Part shown: positions 1 to 12,539 of the stretch, piece by piece
How positions within the stretch are numbered: the first letter of the stretch is position 1
How the letters are laid out: each line of letters begins with the position of its first letter
Assembly: GCA_004194705.1 (NCBI GenBank)
Contig: SADC01000146.1
Location: forward strand, 310,001 to 374,000
From: Ditylenchus dipsaci
Lineage: Eukaryota > Nematoda > Chromadorea > Rhabditida > Anguinidae
DNA: 64,000 nt
Direction of reading: 5' to 3'
The notes under the pieces: generated by a model
Seen by the model: the letters and a program-made list of their open reading frames with translations, nothing else
Told to the model about the DNA's origin: nothing
Databases searched by the model: none
Made by a program: the position numbers and the translations under genes

Positions 1-300
1 CCCTCGCTCCGGGCACTCAGCTTGAAAAATACGCTCCGGCTCTGGCTCTGAAATCTTATTTGAAAAACACGCTCCGGCTTTTGCTTTGGGCGCTCAACTT
101 AAAAAAAGCTCGTGCTCTGCCTCTTGCTCGGAGCCAGAGCAGAGCAAGAGCTAGGGCCGGAGAATTGTACATCTGTGATTGCATTAAAGGCAAAAAATAT
201 CCAAATAAGTGTCATAATTGCAAAAATATCGTATAAAATGCCCATTATTCCTTTTTAAAATAGCAAAAGTGGCAAAATATTTGAAAAGTGGTTAAATGGC

Positions 301-449
301 TACAGTGGAACCTCGATATAACATACTCCCGATATAACATACGTCTAGAGTCGGTCCCTTCAATAATAAACTGCATTAAATTAACCCTCGATATAACATA
401 CCTCTAGAGTCGGTCCAAATCGGGTATGTTATAACGAGGTTTGACTGTA
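301..449. mobile_element. MITE with pogo/Tigger-like ends
   Basis: Short non-coding element. The left end TACAGTGGAACCTCGATATA and the right end CGAGGTTTGACTGTA are inverted matches bounded by TA. Inside, the phrase for a 'cgatataacatac' unit is repeated. CAGT...CTCG termini with a TA target are typical of Tc1/pogo-derived MITEs; related ends occur at 15.90, 37.79 and 53.15 kb. Confidence 0.65.
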
Positions 450-1167
450 CCTTGCTTTTGACTTCTGTTTTTATGACAGAGCATGCTTATGTGCTTAAAT
501 GAATTTTAAATTGTTTTTGGCAAAGTCAAAGTCGATTACACAGGTTAGAATTCCGCAAAAGAATACTCTTTTTAAGTTATACAGTGAGGTTACAGTTTGA
601 TTCACAGTCCTCCCTCGATAAATTCACCATTTAGCACCGTAAAAAGGTGAAATTATGTTTGTTGTATATGTGCACGTATTTATGCACGCATGACGTTACA
701 ACGAAGTCTTTATTTCATATTAAATTTTTTAAATGGCGAGAATAATAATTTCCTATCTTATTTAAATAATTTAGACCCTATATATAAAATTTAAAAGTTT
801 TGATTTAATCCTGACTGTCTGAAGTTTTGATTTTTCCTTTTCTATTATTTTTAAAAATTATCTTTTTTAAAAATATTTTTTAAACAAATAATTACTTAAA
901 CAATTTCCTCTTATTTTTAAACAGGAAAAAAATTAGACACGCTTTTTTAGATGCCGGTCATTCGATGCCACACTATTTTGATGTCGGTCATAAGAAAATT
1001 ATTTTTATGACAAAGAAGAAATGGAATGTTATACTTCTCAAGACCAACCAACCCTTCAAATCAACTTTTTGTTAAATTATTCTGAAAAACCATATATAGG
1101 CCTAAAGTTACCTCGAAAGCTGCAAAATTAGTATGATTAGAAAAAAATCTTAGACGCTAGTGTCATA
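450..1167. other. Intergenic, no gene seen
   Basis: AT-rich sequence without a credible exon. Around 950-1000 there is a short run of 'gatgccggtcat'-type units related to the minisatellite at 44.75 kb. Nothing else is recognisable. Confidence 0.5.
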
Positions 1168-1413
1168 TACCGTATAACCTCTATTAAACGGGCATGCCCG
1201 TTTTTTTTTTAACCCTAAAAATCGAAAAAAAAATATTTTGATTTTGAGATTTTTGGGTACTCAAAAAAATCTAAAAAGCGGAATAAACTAAGATCGAGGT
1301 GATCAAGAAAACGCGAAAAACAGATTTGCAAAAATTTTTTTTTGCGCTGAGATATAGGTCCTTGAGGGTGCCCGTTTATTAGAGGGTGTCCGTTTAATAG
1401 AGGTTTTACGGTA
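1168..1413. mobile_element. MITE, TACCGTA family
   Basis: Begins TACCGTATAACCTCTATTAA and ends with the inverse (aatagaggttttacggta). Just inside each end is a 'ccgtttaatagagg / cgtttattagaggg' phrase. The same ends recur at 41.01, 46.88 and 62.65 kb and a half element at 11.78 kb, so this is a dispersed family. It has no coding capacity; the 93-codon minus-strand frame crossing it is incidental. Confidence 0.7.
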
Positions 1414-2062
1414 CCCCTTCCAAAAAAGCTGGTGTCATGTAGCTTCCCCAATAATTGTTCAAAAGTGTTTAAAACCAATTTTTTAAGAAAAAACATTGTG
1501 CAAAATCCCTTGTTCGGACCGGAAAAAATGCTAAAATTATGTGCTGTTTCAAAGATAACTTATAAATTTTCAGAAAGCAGATCTTTTCAAATTTTGCTAT
1601 TATAATGAATATATTGTCAACTATTGCTAAGATGAAGCTTTTTATCAGGTTATTTGAGCTGGTGATTGTAAGTTTTTCGATAATGCAATTGTCTATTTAA
1701 GTTGTTTAATCGTCGTCAAAAATACGGCTAAATTGGGACTATAAATAGTGCGATTGAATTTCGTCCAAAATGCAGTTCGCCCAAAAATTCAATTCGTTCC
1801 AAGAAAATTTAGTCGGCAAAATCATGGCGAACGCAAAAGCAAGATGCAAAAAATGCACAAAAAAGCTCTTTCTGTCTATCTCCAGTGATCTCGTTTAACT
1901 GACTTATTTTTTGCTTGAATTTTTCAAAGAGTTCACAAAATCAAAATTCAGTGCCTAATTGGCGCCTAAATTATTGGATTTTTATATAATATTTTTTTGG
2001 CCAAAGAATTCTCGTTTTTGACCATAGAATATTTTATTTTGGCCATAGATTTCTTCTTTTTC

Positions 2063-2322
2063 GGCCGTACTCGCTCAAAATCATGTTTCAACCACTTTTT
2101 GAGATTTTATTGTGTCTGAAACATGCTGCGAAAATGTTTTCGAGAGAGCTTTTTCTGTTAAAAATTATGCTTTTTGACTTGAGCAGCTAATAGTCAAAAC
2201 ATTTCATCAATTTTTTTTTCTCAAAGAGTGTCGTTTGCATCCTGAAAACATTTTTGCAGCATGTTTCAGACACAATAAAATCTCAAAAAGTGGTCAAAAC
2301 ATGAATTTGAGCGAGTACGGCC
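2063..2322. mobile_element. Foldback (inverted-repeat) element
   Basis: The left arm from 2063 (ggccgtactcgctcaaaatc) is repeated inverted up to 2322 (gagcgagtacggcc), with matching inner blocks around 'tgtttcagacacaataaaat'. The two arms are about 75-85 bases and flank a loop near 2190. No coding sequence. Confidence 0.7.
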
Positions 2323-2656
2323 AAAAAAGAACAATGTAATACAATGTAATCATTTTCTAGAAAATAGGATTGTATTAAGATGGAAGGAGCGAAAAAAGGT
2401 CCATTCTTGTGAAAAAAAGAGGTTGAGCAGAGTTTTGTTAAATGGCGCATATCGCATATAGAAAATTTGGTATGCATGCTTTTTTCGTGCATCCATAGTT
2501 CCATGATAATTTGCGCGAATTGAAAGCGCCCAGAGGAAGGCACCCAAATGAGTACGAACCTGTGGACGAATTGACTTTTGGGCGAAATGCCATTGAACCT
2601 TAAATTGAGAGATAACTATATATTTTCGACTGCTGTAAATAAAACAGTAAATTTAG

Positions 2657-5600
2657 TTGTGTTCTTTGATCTGCCAAGTTTATTCGACTCCTTTTTTGTC
2701 AAAAAGTAACTCGAATACTTTCGGTTTCAATAGACTTAGTGTGATTAAAAACCGGCAAGCTAAAGTATGGGCAACCATTCCGAAAACAAGACTAGCTAAT
2801 GCAACTAGATTACCCGTGTTGGAGTGGATGATTGAAACCAAACAAATAGTTCCCAACCCGAATAAAGAGCAAATCTACTTTGCTATTGGTGACCCAACTC
2901 TAAACGGTCAAATGGTCAATGATGAAAGTGTGCAAGCTGTTGTTGATGCTGTCAACTCTCACAAATATGATGGATACAACTCACCTTCTGGTAAGCTTAA
3001 TGATTTTAAAGGGCCATTGCCGTCTCCGACAACGGTTGTCCCCCGCCAATTCAAAAATTTTTCCTAATCATTGAACTTCTGTACAGATTTTTCAACTTAG
3101 TTTCTAACAAAACTATACCTAAAATAAAATTCTAGGCTTTGTTTTGTTAGAAACCAATGATCAGGCATAAAAATTTAAATTCGCAGGGACAATTCAAAAC
3201 AGGTGGCAATGGCCCTTTAAGTAATTAGCATTGTCTGTTCGGCCGGCCAATTTTTGGGTTATTTGGCCGAAAACAGAAAATTTTCTGTTTTTGTCTGAAA
3301 GCATGGGTTTTCGGAGTCAGTTTTCGGCCGGCCGAATAAATGAGGGTATGGGTATATATCATGGGTACATACCACGGCCCAATATGAGAGATCTATTACT
3401 GCCTATGTTTCTGTCAATAAGCCTTAAACTTTACCTCAGGTCTTTTCTCGGTCTCAAGTTTTTAAAGTCTTCAACGGTATAAGAAAAACTAATTTTTTAA
3501 ATTAACTAAGGCATACTAAGTGCTCGTGAAGCAGTTGCAAAAAGGATATTTGAAGACGGCGGAGAGCCCACCACCGCTGATGATATTATTCTAACACTTG
3601 GAGGTAGCCACGCACTTTGGCTCGCCATTCTCGGTCTAGCTGATCCAGGCGACAACATTTTGATTTCTAAGCCAAGGCAGGTTCTATTATTTAGCCAAAA
3701 AGGTAAAGGCTGATAATGCAATAAAAAAGTGTAATGCAATCAAAAATGTAATGTAATCAAAAGTACTAATGATTTAGGGTCTTTAATGAAAGACAAATAC
3801 CTAACAAATACCTAGACAAAAACCTAAAAATTATTTCTCATTGATAACTGCAAAATCTTAAGCTTTCCATATTACAAAGCAGCAATACTGACACCAAACG
3901 AGATAGAGGCTCGAGAGTACAGCATAGATCTTGAAACCAGGGAGATCGATTTAGTCAGTTTAAAAAGTCTTATTGACGAAAAGACCAAGGCCATCCTTTT
4001 GACTAGTCCTCATAACCCAACTGGCATTGTCTGGAAGGAAGATCACCTGATAAAGTTGCTAGAAATCGCTGAGGAAATGAAGGCATGAAAAAAATTAACA
4101 TAATTATTACAAATGGTCATTTCAGCTTCCTATAATCACCGATGAAATCTATCAAAAGGTTGTTTACGATGGAGTTTTTGTGCCTCTGGCTAAACTTGCT
4201 CCGAAAGTGCCGATTTTAATGTGTGATGGACTTTCCAAACGCATCCATGTGCCTGGCTGGCGATTAGGTTGGTTGGTGATCTACGACAGATACGATGTGC
4301 TAGCAGAAGTCAAAATAGGAATAAAGGCACTCAGTTTTCAATTACTTGGCCCTCCGGCGATTATTGAAGGAGCACTTCCGGACATACTTGCTAAAACTAG
4401 TAACGAGTATTTTCAGAATATTCAAAATCAGGCGAGCAAATTGTAATTGACAGGTTAAACGGGGATATATGAAATTTTGCAGAAAAAAGTCTTAATTTTA
4501 CAGCAAATTTTTGTTTTGCCTTTTTCTCTTAGATTTTTATCATTTTTAAGGTGATAACACTATCATGTAGTTCCGCGATTCTAGTTTCTAGTATAGAAAA
4601 CTTATAACAAAAAGATAAAAGTATGAAGCAAATAAATAATAATTTGCTTCATACTTTTACCTTTTTGTTATAAGTTTTCTATAGATCTCGCACTGATCTA
4701 TACCTTGCTAGAAACTAGAATCGCGAAACTACATGATAGTGTTATCACCTTAAAAAATGAGTAAAAATCTAATAGAAAAAGGCAAAACAAAAATTTGGTA
4801 TGTATATTAAACATTGAAAAATGATTTCTATGTTAGACTTATTGAAGTATTTTCGAAACGGTCGCGGCTCAAATTTCGGTATATGCGTGATTAAATATCT
4901 CGCAAAGCTCGGCTAACATTTGTTGTGAAATTGAAGTTCTACAGACATACATTTTAGATCAAACACACAACAAATTCACTCATAAGAATGTAGGGAATGG
5001 GCCCAACCATTAGTTTTTCAAGCTTAGCAGTTTAGCTGTAATCGTGCTATAAAAGTTAGAAGGGCCATATAACCAGCCACCCAAATTTTTCCAGCTTTTT
5101 TTTAAATTCCTCGAAAATATCCGAAATTAGGTGTCGTATTTTGTGACATCCGATATTGACGATATATGATCTGATACTTTTTCATGTCAGAAACAGCCTT
5201 GGTCAAGGGCTTTGAGATTTTTTTTAGAAAATGTGCAATTTCAAAAAGGAGCACATTTTGAATATTTTTAAGGAAAGAGGCATGAATTTGAAATCCTAAA
5301 CACGTAATTGTTGCAAAGTGTGTTTGAAAAAATAAAAGAAAACATGTTTTAACTGGCGAAAAGCACTTTTCGGAAAAAAACGTTATCGACAAATGTTGGA
5401 CTTTTTGACTTGGAGGATAAAGGTAACGCATCTTATATTAGAGTATTCTACTATTTTTCGATCACAAAGCTATGTAAAAAAGCATCTATGAGCACTCTGT
5501 ATGCACAATCGATCAAAACTATGGTCAGAATCAAGTCTAAGGTAAGTGAGTGCACGAACTGCCTGCGCCTGAGAAGGGAACTTACTTTCTAAAAAAATTT

Positions 5601-8600
5601 CTGAAACGTGCTTTCCGTTATTTTTACTGCGTGAAACACATTTGAAAATGGTGAAACCTAAATCCAAGCGCGTTAAAGATTTCAGACTTCAGACAAAAAA
5701 GATATTTTATCCGTCGCTTGTTGCCATTTTGAAGCGAAAAAAGATTTTGACGCAAAATTGTGAGAATAAAAAAGATTTGGGGTTCTAAAAAAAGTACAAA
5801 TTTTTTGAAAAATCCTTTTGGAAGCTCTCAGTGAATCGGAACATTTGGGTTTTTAATGTAATGTTTTTATTTATAGGTGAAAGAAAATGTTGATCAGTCT
5901 TATAGCAACTTGAGTCAAACCAAAGGAATAAAGCCATATAAGCCGGAGGCAGCAATGTATTTTCTAGCATTTTATCTTTCAACAAGATAGCTTGAACACA
6001 AAGGGTTAAATAAGATAAATAAACGACCGACAATTTCGGATATATGTATTTGGTTAACCGAAAATTTTGGCTAATTGAAAGTTACAATTGATACAAGCTC
6101 GCGTTGGGCCCGCCTGCGGCGGGTCTCCCGCTCGCGGCCATGCTGCTTTATGAAAATAATATGGGCACTTATTTACTTGGGGGGGGCGCATTTTTTACTA
6201 ATTTGTAAATCATGTTTAAACGACTCCTAAGTAACTTTTATGTGCTTTAAACGATAAGAAAGTCATTTTCTGACACTTTTCCACACAAAAATCGTTTTTT
6301 TGAAAAAAAAATTTTTTTGACTAAAATTTGACTTTTTGCCTTGGTCCCCCAAGGAAATCCAACCTGAAAGGGTACCTGGATACCACAAAAAGATGGAATT
6401 TGAACATAGTTTTGTTGACTGGGGCCTACCGCATAAAGAAACTCTGGTATGCATACATTTTTATGCATCCAGAGTCACTTTCGAGTGATTTGCGTTTAAG
6501 GTATGTGGGTGTGCGCATCTCAACCCCAAGCAACCAAGCCCCCTGCGCCCCCGAAGGGGCGCAGGGGCTTGGTTGGTTAGAGATGCGCGCGCGCACTTAC
6601 CTTAGACATAATTCCGAGCAAGACTCTTGATCAAAAATGCATTAAGCGACTCTTTTTGCCCAGCTCCAGTGACCAAAACGCGGTAGAATCCCTTAATACA
6701 AGGTGTTTTGCCTTGGTCCCCCAAGGCAATAAGTCTTATTTTGGCCAAAGAATTTTTTTTCAAAAAATCTATTTTTTACGTGGAAAAGTGTCAGAAAACA
6801 ACTTTTTAATCGTTTTAAGCATATAAAAATTACTTAGAAGTCGTTTAAACATGATTTACAAATGTGCAAAAAATGCGCCCCCCAAGTACATAAGTTCCAT
6901 AATATGTCCTTCTACTGGCTCACCCAACTACTAAGAAAGCTTAGATTCAGGGCTACACGACGAATGCTGCAGCAAAACTTCCTGACTCTCGAAAAAAAAC
7001 GACAATATCCTCACTGAAACCCAAAACATAAAACCAAAAAAAAACAAATTCCAAAATGGTCATTCTAGTCCTGAGATTCCACGCTTCGATTTAATAAAAA
7101 TATCAAAAGTGGACAAACAGACAAAACATTCTACTACTATATAGGAGATTTCACAAAACTCATTTATGGAATACGCCAGACCACCGCCCCACCAAGATCC
7201 CTATACAAATCTCAAAACTCACTGTTGCACCAACAATCAGAGTTTGTAATAAGCAATATCTCTTCTTTCAAAATTTTCGAAAATTAAAAAAACACATAGG
7301 GCGAGCCTACCCGCTCTCCAGTTACCCATACCTGCTCTCCAGGTACCTCTACCTACTCTCCAAGTAGCCCTACCTACTCTCCAGGTACCGCTTCCCACTC
7401 TCCAAGTACCGCTTCTCACTCTCCAGGTACCCCTACCTATTCTTCAAGTACCCATACCCGCTCTCCAGGTACCCCTACCTACTCTCCAGGTACCGCTTCC
7501 CACTCTCCAAGTACCGCTTCTCACTCTCCAGGTACCCTACCTGCTCTCCAGGTACGCTTCCCACTCTCCAAGTACCGCTTCTCACTCTCCAGGTACCCCT
7601 ACCTGCTCTCCAGGTACCGCTTCCCACTCTCCAAGTACCGCTTCTCACTCTCCAGGTACCCCTACCTACTCTCCAGGTACCGCTTCCCACTCTCCAATTA
7701 CCGCTTCTCACTCTCCAGGTACCCCTACCTACTCTCCAGGTACCGCTCCCACTCTCCAAGTACCGCTTCTCACTCTCCAGGTACCTCTACCTATTCTTCA
7801 AGTACCCATACCGATCTCCAGGTACCCCTACTCACTCTCCAGGTACCCCTGCTCTCTTTTATACAACCTACATGCTTACTTGACAAACCTTGGGACAAAA
7901 AACTAAAAACAAACAATAAAAAGCTCGTATATTATATATAGACAACTTTCCTCTCGAGACAAAAAACAAAAAATTCAAAAAAGGGCCAAATTCAAATTCC
8001 CTCTGATTGACCACCTGCATACTCTTCGACACATCCCCTGTTTGAAGTCGACATTTTTCGCCGATCTTTTTTTAAAAGAAAGCTGAGATTCAGGGCTACA
8101 AAATGGACATCCCTTCCTAGCCGTAAAACTCAGAGATTTTGACTCCAGAACGAAAAAATCGACAATTTAATCATTAAAACCCAAAAATTGAAACCAAAAA
8201 AAATCTCAAAACCGAAATTCAAAAAAACCATTCTGCTCCTGAGATCCCAAGGGACTCATATAGAAAGGGCCCCCAAATTTTTTAAAATTTTTGCCTTGGT
8301 CCCCCCTGTTGTTTTTTGTTCAGAATTCAAAATTTTATGATGTATTTGATGATTAATAAAATAATTATTGTGTTTGTTATGCAAATTTAAATATTAGCTG
8401 CTAACTGAAAGAATATAAAAATTATAAATTGTAAAAAATTCCAAAAAACAACAGGGGGACCAAGGCAAATATTTTCTAAAATTTGGGGGGCCCTTTCTAT
8501 ATGAGTTCCATCCCAAGCTTCAATTTGAAAAAAAAATTGACCAAAAAACGAAACAAAAACAATCCAAAAAACCAAAAGCATCAAAAGTGAACAGCCAAAC

Positions 8601-9122
8601 AAGCAAACAAAACATCTCTAATACTATATACGAGATGCGAAATTCTAAATTTGCAATATTTTTATTGCTTATTTTTATTACGTATTGAAAAAAAAAACTA
8701 GTAATTTTGTCGAGAAAATAATAGAAAAAGAGAAGGGGGCACACATTAAATTGAAATTACCATACTGTTTTAAATGTAATAAAAAACTTTAATTTAGGTA
8801 CATGCTTGTCCAAATTGACGACGAGCTCATTTCTATGGACGACATTGAGTTTTGCAAGCAAATGATTGCAGAGCAATCCTTATACCTTTTGCCCGGCAGT
8901 TTCTTTGGAGCCCCAAACCACTTCCGTATGCTAATGAATAGAAAGAAAGAACAGACATTGGAAGCAGTGGACCGAATTGTTGAGTTTGTCAATAATGTGC
9001 TAACTCCTGTTACTTTACCACCAATGAATCTAATGGTTGAGGAAAACCCAGATAACATATACTTGTTTGGACCAGAGCATCAAAAGGCTGTTCACAAGGC
9101 ACCCTATGTGGCTGTTAATTAA
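2657..9122 (+). CDS. tat: Tyrosine aminotransferase, six exons
   Basis: PLP-dependent class I aminotransferase that starts tyrosine breakdown (tyrosine + 2-oxoglutarate to 4-hydroxyphenylpyruvate + glutamate). Exons: 2657-2990, 3511-3676, 3863-4082, 4126-4431, 5877-5956, 8798-9122. Joined they keep one frame of 477 codons including TAA and align with human TAT almost without gaps. Landmarks: IYFAIGDPT, GGSHALWLAI, SPHNPTGIVW, ITDEIYQKV, and SKRIHVPGWRLGW, whose Lys (4237-4239) should bind PLP. Introns 2, 3 and 4 start with GC (after CCAAG, ATGAAG and AATCAG); introns 1 and 5 start with GT. The true start is not seen: the frame opens at 2657 right after 'aatttag', an acceptor-like site, with no in-frame ATG before exon 1's core, so an upstream exon probably carries the start. 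The stop is overlapped by AATAAA at 9121. Introns 1, 4 and 5 carry inserted repeats. Confidence 0.9.
3008..3218. mobile_element. MITE in TAT intron 1, AAAGGGGCAT-type family
   Basis: Starts AAAGGGCCATTGCC and ends GGCAATGGCCCTTT, with inverted arms that include 'cttctgtacagatttttcaa' and 'gtttctaacaaaac'. The same inner phrases occur in the MITEs at 17.80, 37.18 and 37.42 kb, so this belongs to that family. Confidence 0.75.
4504..4798. mobile_element. Foldback element in TAT intron 4
   Basis: About 145-base arms, almost perfect: 'caaatttttgttttgcc' at 4505 is mirrored at 4782, and the central 'aaaagtatgaagcaaat' is mirrored around 4645. Non-coding. Confidence 0.8.
6158..6905. mobile_element. 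Long foldback element in TAT intron 5
   Basis: Arms run inward from 'gggcacttatttacttgggg' at 6165 and its inverse near 6900. The centre (6410-6625) is one copy of a dispersed repeat found also at 16.5 and 18.5 kb. It includes a GC-rich hairpin (gcgcccccgaaggggcgc) and the phrase ctctggtatgcatac. No protein can be assigned. Confidence 0.75.
7310..7855. repeat. Minisatellite in TAT intron 5
   Basis: Tandem array of a roughly 18-19-base unit built on CTCTCCAGGTACC, with variants CTCTCCAAGTACCG. Units alternate in a higher-order pattern of about three. Because the unit length is near a multiple of three, long open frames (WRVGSGT repeats on the minus strand) appear, but they sit in an intron and are not genes. 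Confidence 0.9.
8253..8508. mobile_element. Foldback element in TAT intron 5
   Basis: 'gactcatatagaaagggccc' at 8253 is mirrored at 8489-8508, and 'ccttggtccccc' at 8293 is mirrored near 8455. The loop is AT-rich. The phrase 'gccttggtccccc' also appears at 6337, 6710 and 48459, so parts are dispersed. Confidence 0.75.
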
Positions 9123-10164
9123 TAAATTACTCTTGCGAAAAATTTGTATTCCTAATGCCGAAAATTGTAATTATTTAGCGTAAAAATGCAGTTTTCTTTC
9201 CTATATTATGGGAAACTGTGTTTGTTTGCCAACATTTTTTGTTCAGAATTCCTGAAAAATGCATTAAAAAACAAATAATTCACACTGGGTAAAAAATTTA
9301 GCTTTGAATAGTCTGACCTTAAAACCACGCAAGATCAGTAAATTAACAGCGAAAAATTTAGCAAGTTGCAACTTGCAACCTAATTTCGTAACTTTTTCAG
9401 AACTTGATTGAAAACAATCTTAACATGATGATGTGATAAGCGCAAATTAACTGCATTACATACAAAGTATAACTCTGTTTTAAAATAGTAGAGTGTTACG
9501 CAATGCCAGTGTTTGCGTGAGCTCACTCAAACTGAGAATCTCAGTGAGTGAGAGTGAGAATGAGCTCACTCACTTTCACACTTAATTTTTGATTTTTATT
9601 CTCACTCACTCTAATGTTTCCACTATCACTCTCACTTGCTTATTTTTTTGATTCTCAGTGAGGACAGAGTGAGAATTGCATTTTTCTGCCTAAGGCCAAA
9701 ATTAACATCGTTTTATTTTAATTAGTGCAATGCTTACACCTAAATGCATAAAATAAAATATAGAATAATAAAGCCTATCCATCGAACACAATTTTTGCCT
9801 TGGCTGATTTATTTTCCACAATTTCGTCCCTTAATTCGGTTAACTAGTGGTCATAATCAACCGTAACTATTCTGAAAAGCATGATTAATTATGGTTTCGG
9901 CCTAACTCGATAAAACCCGATCGCTCGACACCAGAAAAAGTTGGCCTTGTATCGCGTTATAACGAACTTAAACTTGACTGGCTTGCTTTTGCTGGTATCA
10001 TGTGAGGTCGCCTTATATCAAGAGTCGAGTTATATCACCGTCACGTTATATCGAAAGTTGACTCTAGAATCAACCCGATTTACAATCACTTGACTATTCC
10101 CAGGATACTCATTTAGACCGCTCATTCCCTCCGCTTTCAACTTGACCCATTTGTTCCTTTTAAC
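9123..10164. other. Intergenic region with GAGTGA-rich microsatellite
   Basis: No exon is recognisable. At about 9515-9675 there is a diverged (TGAG/TCAC)-type array made of gagtgagagtgagaatgag and its inverse, so it can fold. Around 9900-10060 short 'gttatatcgaa' phrases recall the pogo-like MITE ends, but no complete element is seen. Confidence 0.5.
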
Positions 10165-10926
10165 TGGTGTACCAAAAGTTCGGAACCGACTTTTGAACTC
10201 ATTATTGAAAGTAAAAAGTTTGCTACAAGAAAATTTCAAAACGTAGGTCTTGTAGCTCCGTTAATTCTCTTTCGAATAGTTTATAAAGTTTTTTTTGGAA
10301 TATTTAAAAATAGTCATCATTTTGGTGCAAACACTTATGAAATCATTTTGTAAGTTGACAAGCATTTTCATCACCTTAACTGGTCGAAAGTTTAATTCAG
10401 GGTTTGGCGATGTGGCGCAGTTCAAGAGAAATAATATACATTTTAGAGAATTATTATTAAAAGTGTGAGTGTTGAGATATGACCTTTTGGAAAAATAATT
10501 TCTTTCAAAAATGACCAAAATCCAAGTTTTTCAATTTTTTGGATTTCGCACCGTCTTTTTTTAAAAATTCTTTTTTTCCAAAAAATTATATCTCAACACT
10601 CACACTTTTAAAAATAATTCTCTAAAATGTGTCTTATTTCTCTTGAACTGCGCTATAACACAGTGCTAAAATGTTGCTGAAGCGCCTAGCCCTGAATTGA
10701 ACTTTTGACCAGTTAAGATGATAAAAATGCTTGTCAACTTTTCAAAATGATTTCATAAGGGTTGCACCAAAATGATGACTATTTTTAAATATTCCAAAAA
10801 AACTTTATAAACTATTCGAAAGAGAATTAACGGAGCTACAAAATCTACGTTTTGAAATTTTCTTGTAGCAAACTTTTTACTTTTAATAATGAGTTCAAAA
10901 GTCGGTTCCGAACTTTTGGTACACCT
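10165..10926. mobile_element. Long foldback element
   Basis: 'ggtgtaccaaaagttcggaa' at 10165 is mirrored at 10905-10926, and the arms continue inward for more than 300 bases each to a centre near 10530. The minus-strand frames in this interval are products of the two mirrored arms. Confidence 0.85.
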
Positions 10927-11783
10927 ATAAGCCACACGCATATTTGGCTTGCCAAATATGCCTCTGGGCATTCATAATATATAATTTATCTACTTAAAAA
11001 ATTGGTATGGTCCCAGGCCCAGCCCTATTTATTAGAAGGTTTCCGTTGGGCTCGGCAGAAATAGCATGGTCCCAGACAGTCGGCATCAAGTTCCAAGGTA
11101 CGCTTTTTTTTTTGCTGTTGATTTATTGTGGCTTTATCTACTTCTTATCAGGATTCAAGTTCCCCTCGCTCTGAAGTGGTCGTTGCCTAGGTTGTCATTT
11201 AAATCTTATGCCTACAAGTGGTCTCGTCTACAAATACAGCGCCTCCAAGTGGTCGTCTAGATTAATTTTGAATAATTTTGAAATACTGATTTATAGCTGA
11301 GAAAAAAAAACTTGGACCGTATTATTTATTTTATTGAGATTGATGCACTTGGTTGTGTCATTTTGAAAATGCTTCGAATTATTTTTGTTTATGATTAATT
11401 TGTTCAGAATTAAGAACCATCCCCTGGTCGAGCCCAAACGTTGCTTGACATTGCCAGATTGGACAACTCAGCCGACTCCCACTGACCTTTAACTTTTCTA
11501 GGTAACCGTTAATTTGCCTCACCTTATACATAGAATTTAAATTTCGATGAAAATATTTTAAAAAATTCTCGAAACATTTTCGCATTTTAGTCTGTCCCCC
11601 GCCAATTCGAAAACACTAAATTGCCGTTGTCATCAGCGTCGATAGTCCTTAAATGATTCCAATAGTAGGAAAAGGATGGTCATAAAATAATCCACACTCT
11701 CCAATATCCCCACACCCTTAAGGGTGATCGAAATAATAACCCCACCGTGGGATTATTAGAGCATACGGTGAATCTCATTACGT
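10927..11783. other. Intergenic, no gene seen
   Basis: Short open frames only, none resembling a known family. The phrase 'gtctgtcccccgccaattcg' near 11592 matches the inner edge of the AAAGGGG MITEs, so a decayed copy may lie here. Confidence 0.4.
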
Positions 11784-11880
11784 ATTTTCTCTAATAGCTC
11801 CGTCAAGGAGTTATTTTTCGGATGCCAGAAAATCGGAAAAATTTTAGGTCGATCTCAAGATTTTTGGGTGAAAATTTTTT
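11784..11880. mobile_element. Half of a TACCGTA-family MITE
   Basis: 'acgtattttctctaatagctcc', 'gccagaaaatcgg' and 'cgatctcaagatttttgggtg' match the left half of the MITE at 62.65 kb. The right half is missing; Helitron-like sequence follows directly. Confidence 0.6.
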
Positions 11881-11883
11881 GAG

Positions 11884-12081
11884 TTGATAGAATCACAAGT
11901 GTTAATTATAGATGAGATTTCGATGGTGCTAAAAATATGCTTAGAAATTATAGACCGTAAATTGAAAGAACTGATGGGCAATAAACTGCCCTTTGGTGGG
12001 AAAATTGTGATAATTGGTGGTGATTCAAGACAAATTTTACCTGTCCAAGTGCGTGGTGGCAAGAGTGAAGTCGGTTTGTGA
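11884..12081 (+). pseudogene. Helitron Pif1-like helicase fragment
   Basis: The frame carries LIIDEISMV (Walker B) followed by LPFGGKIVIIGGDSRQILPV, the conserved central motifs of Pif1/Rrm3-type helicases as found in Helitron RepHel proteins. Helitron copies usually read GDFRQ; here Phe is Ser. Only about 60 residues survive: there is no Walker A, no Rep domain and no downstream helicase motif, so this is a dead fragment of a rolling-circle transposon. A host PIF1 exon is the alternative, but no neighbouring exons are visible. Confidence 0.75.
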
Positions 12082-12539
12082 AGTCGAGTGAAGTAAGTAA
12101 ATTTGAGGGCGTAAATCAGTATTTTACGGGGCGTAAATCAATTTGAGCTTTTCGTGTTCAAGTTGGATTTTCTGCTAATTTTTGTGAACTGATACCGGAT
12201 ATCTTCCCGGACCCCTAAATTCAATATCTTAGCTATCTTTTAAGTACAAAACACGAAAATTGAGTAGGCTCCAAAAAGTTTTTAAGTTTTTTCCAAATAG
12301 AGGGTGTTGGATTTCAGCCTGGATTTAGGTGGATTTCGTGTCCAAGTTGGATTATCTGCCAATTTTTGTTAAATCATACCGGATATCTTCCCGGAACCTT
12401 GAAATTCAATACCTTAGATATCTTTTTAAGTACAAAACCCGGTAATTGAGTAGGCTCCAATAAAATTTCAGTCCCTCCAAATTAGAAGTGGTGGATTTAG
12501 CCTGGATTTTGGTGGATTTCAATGCTCGAGCCGGGAAGG

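Noticed and set aside
3681..3690. GT donor CAG|gttcta for TAT intron 2
   Set aside because: It leaves phase 0 while the next exon needs phase 2; the GC donor four bases upstream gives the gap-free alignment.
7475..7759. Long open frame with WRVGSGT repeats
   Set aside because: It is the translation of an intronic minisatellite with a unit close to 18 bases; no start context, no splice role.
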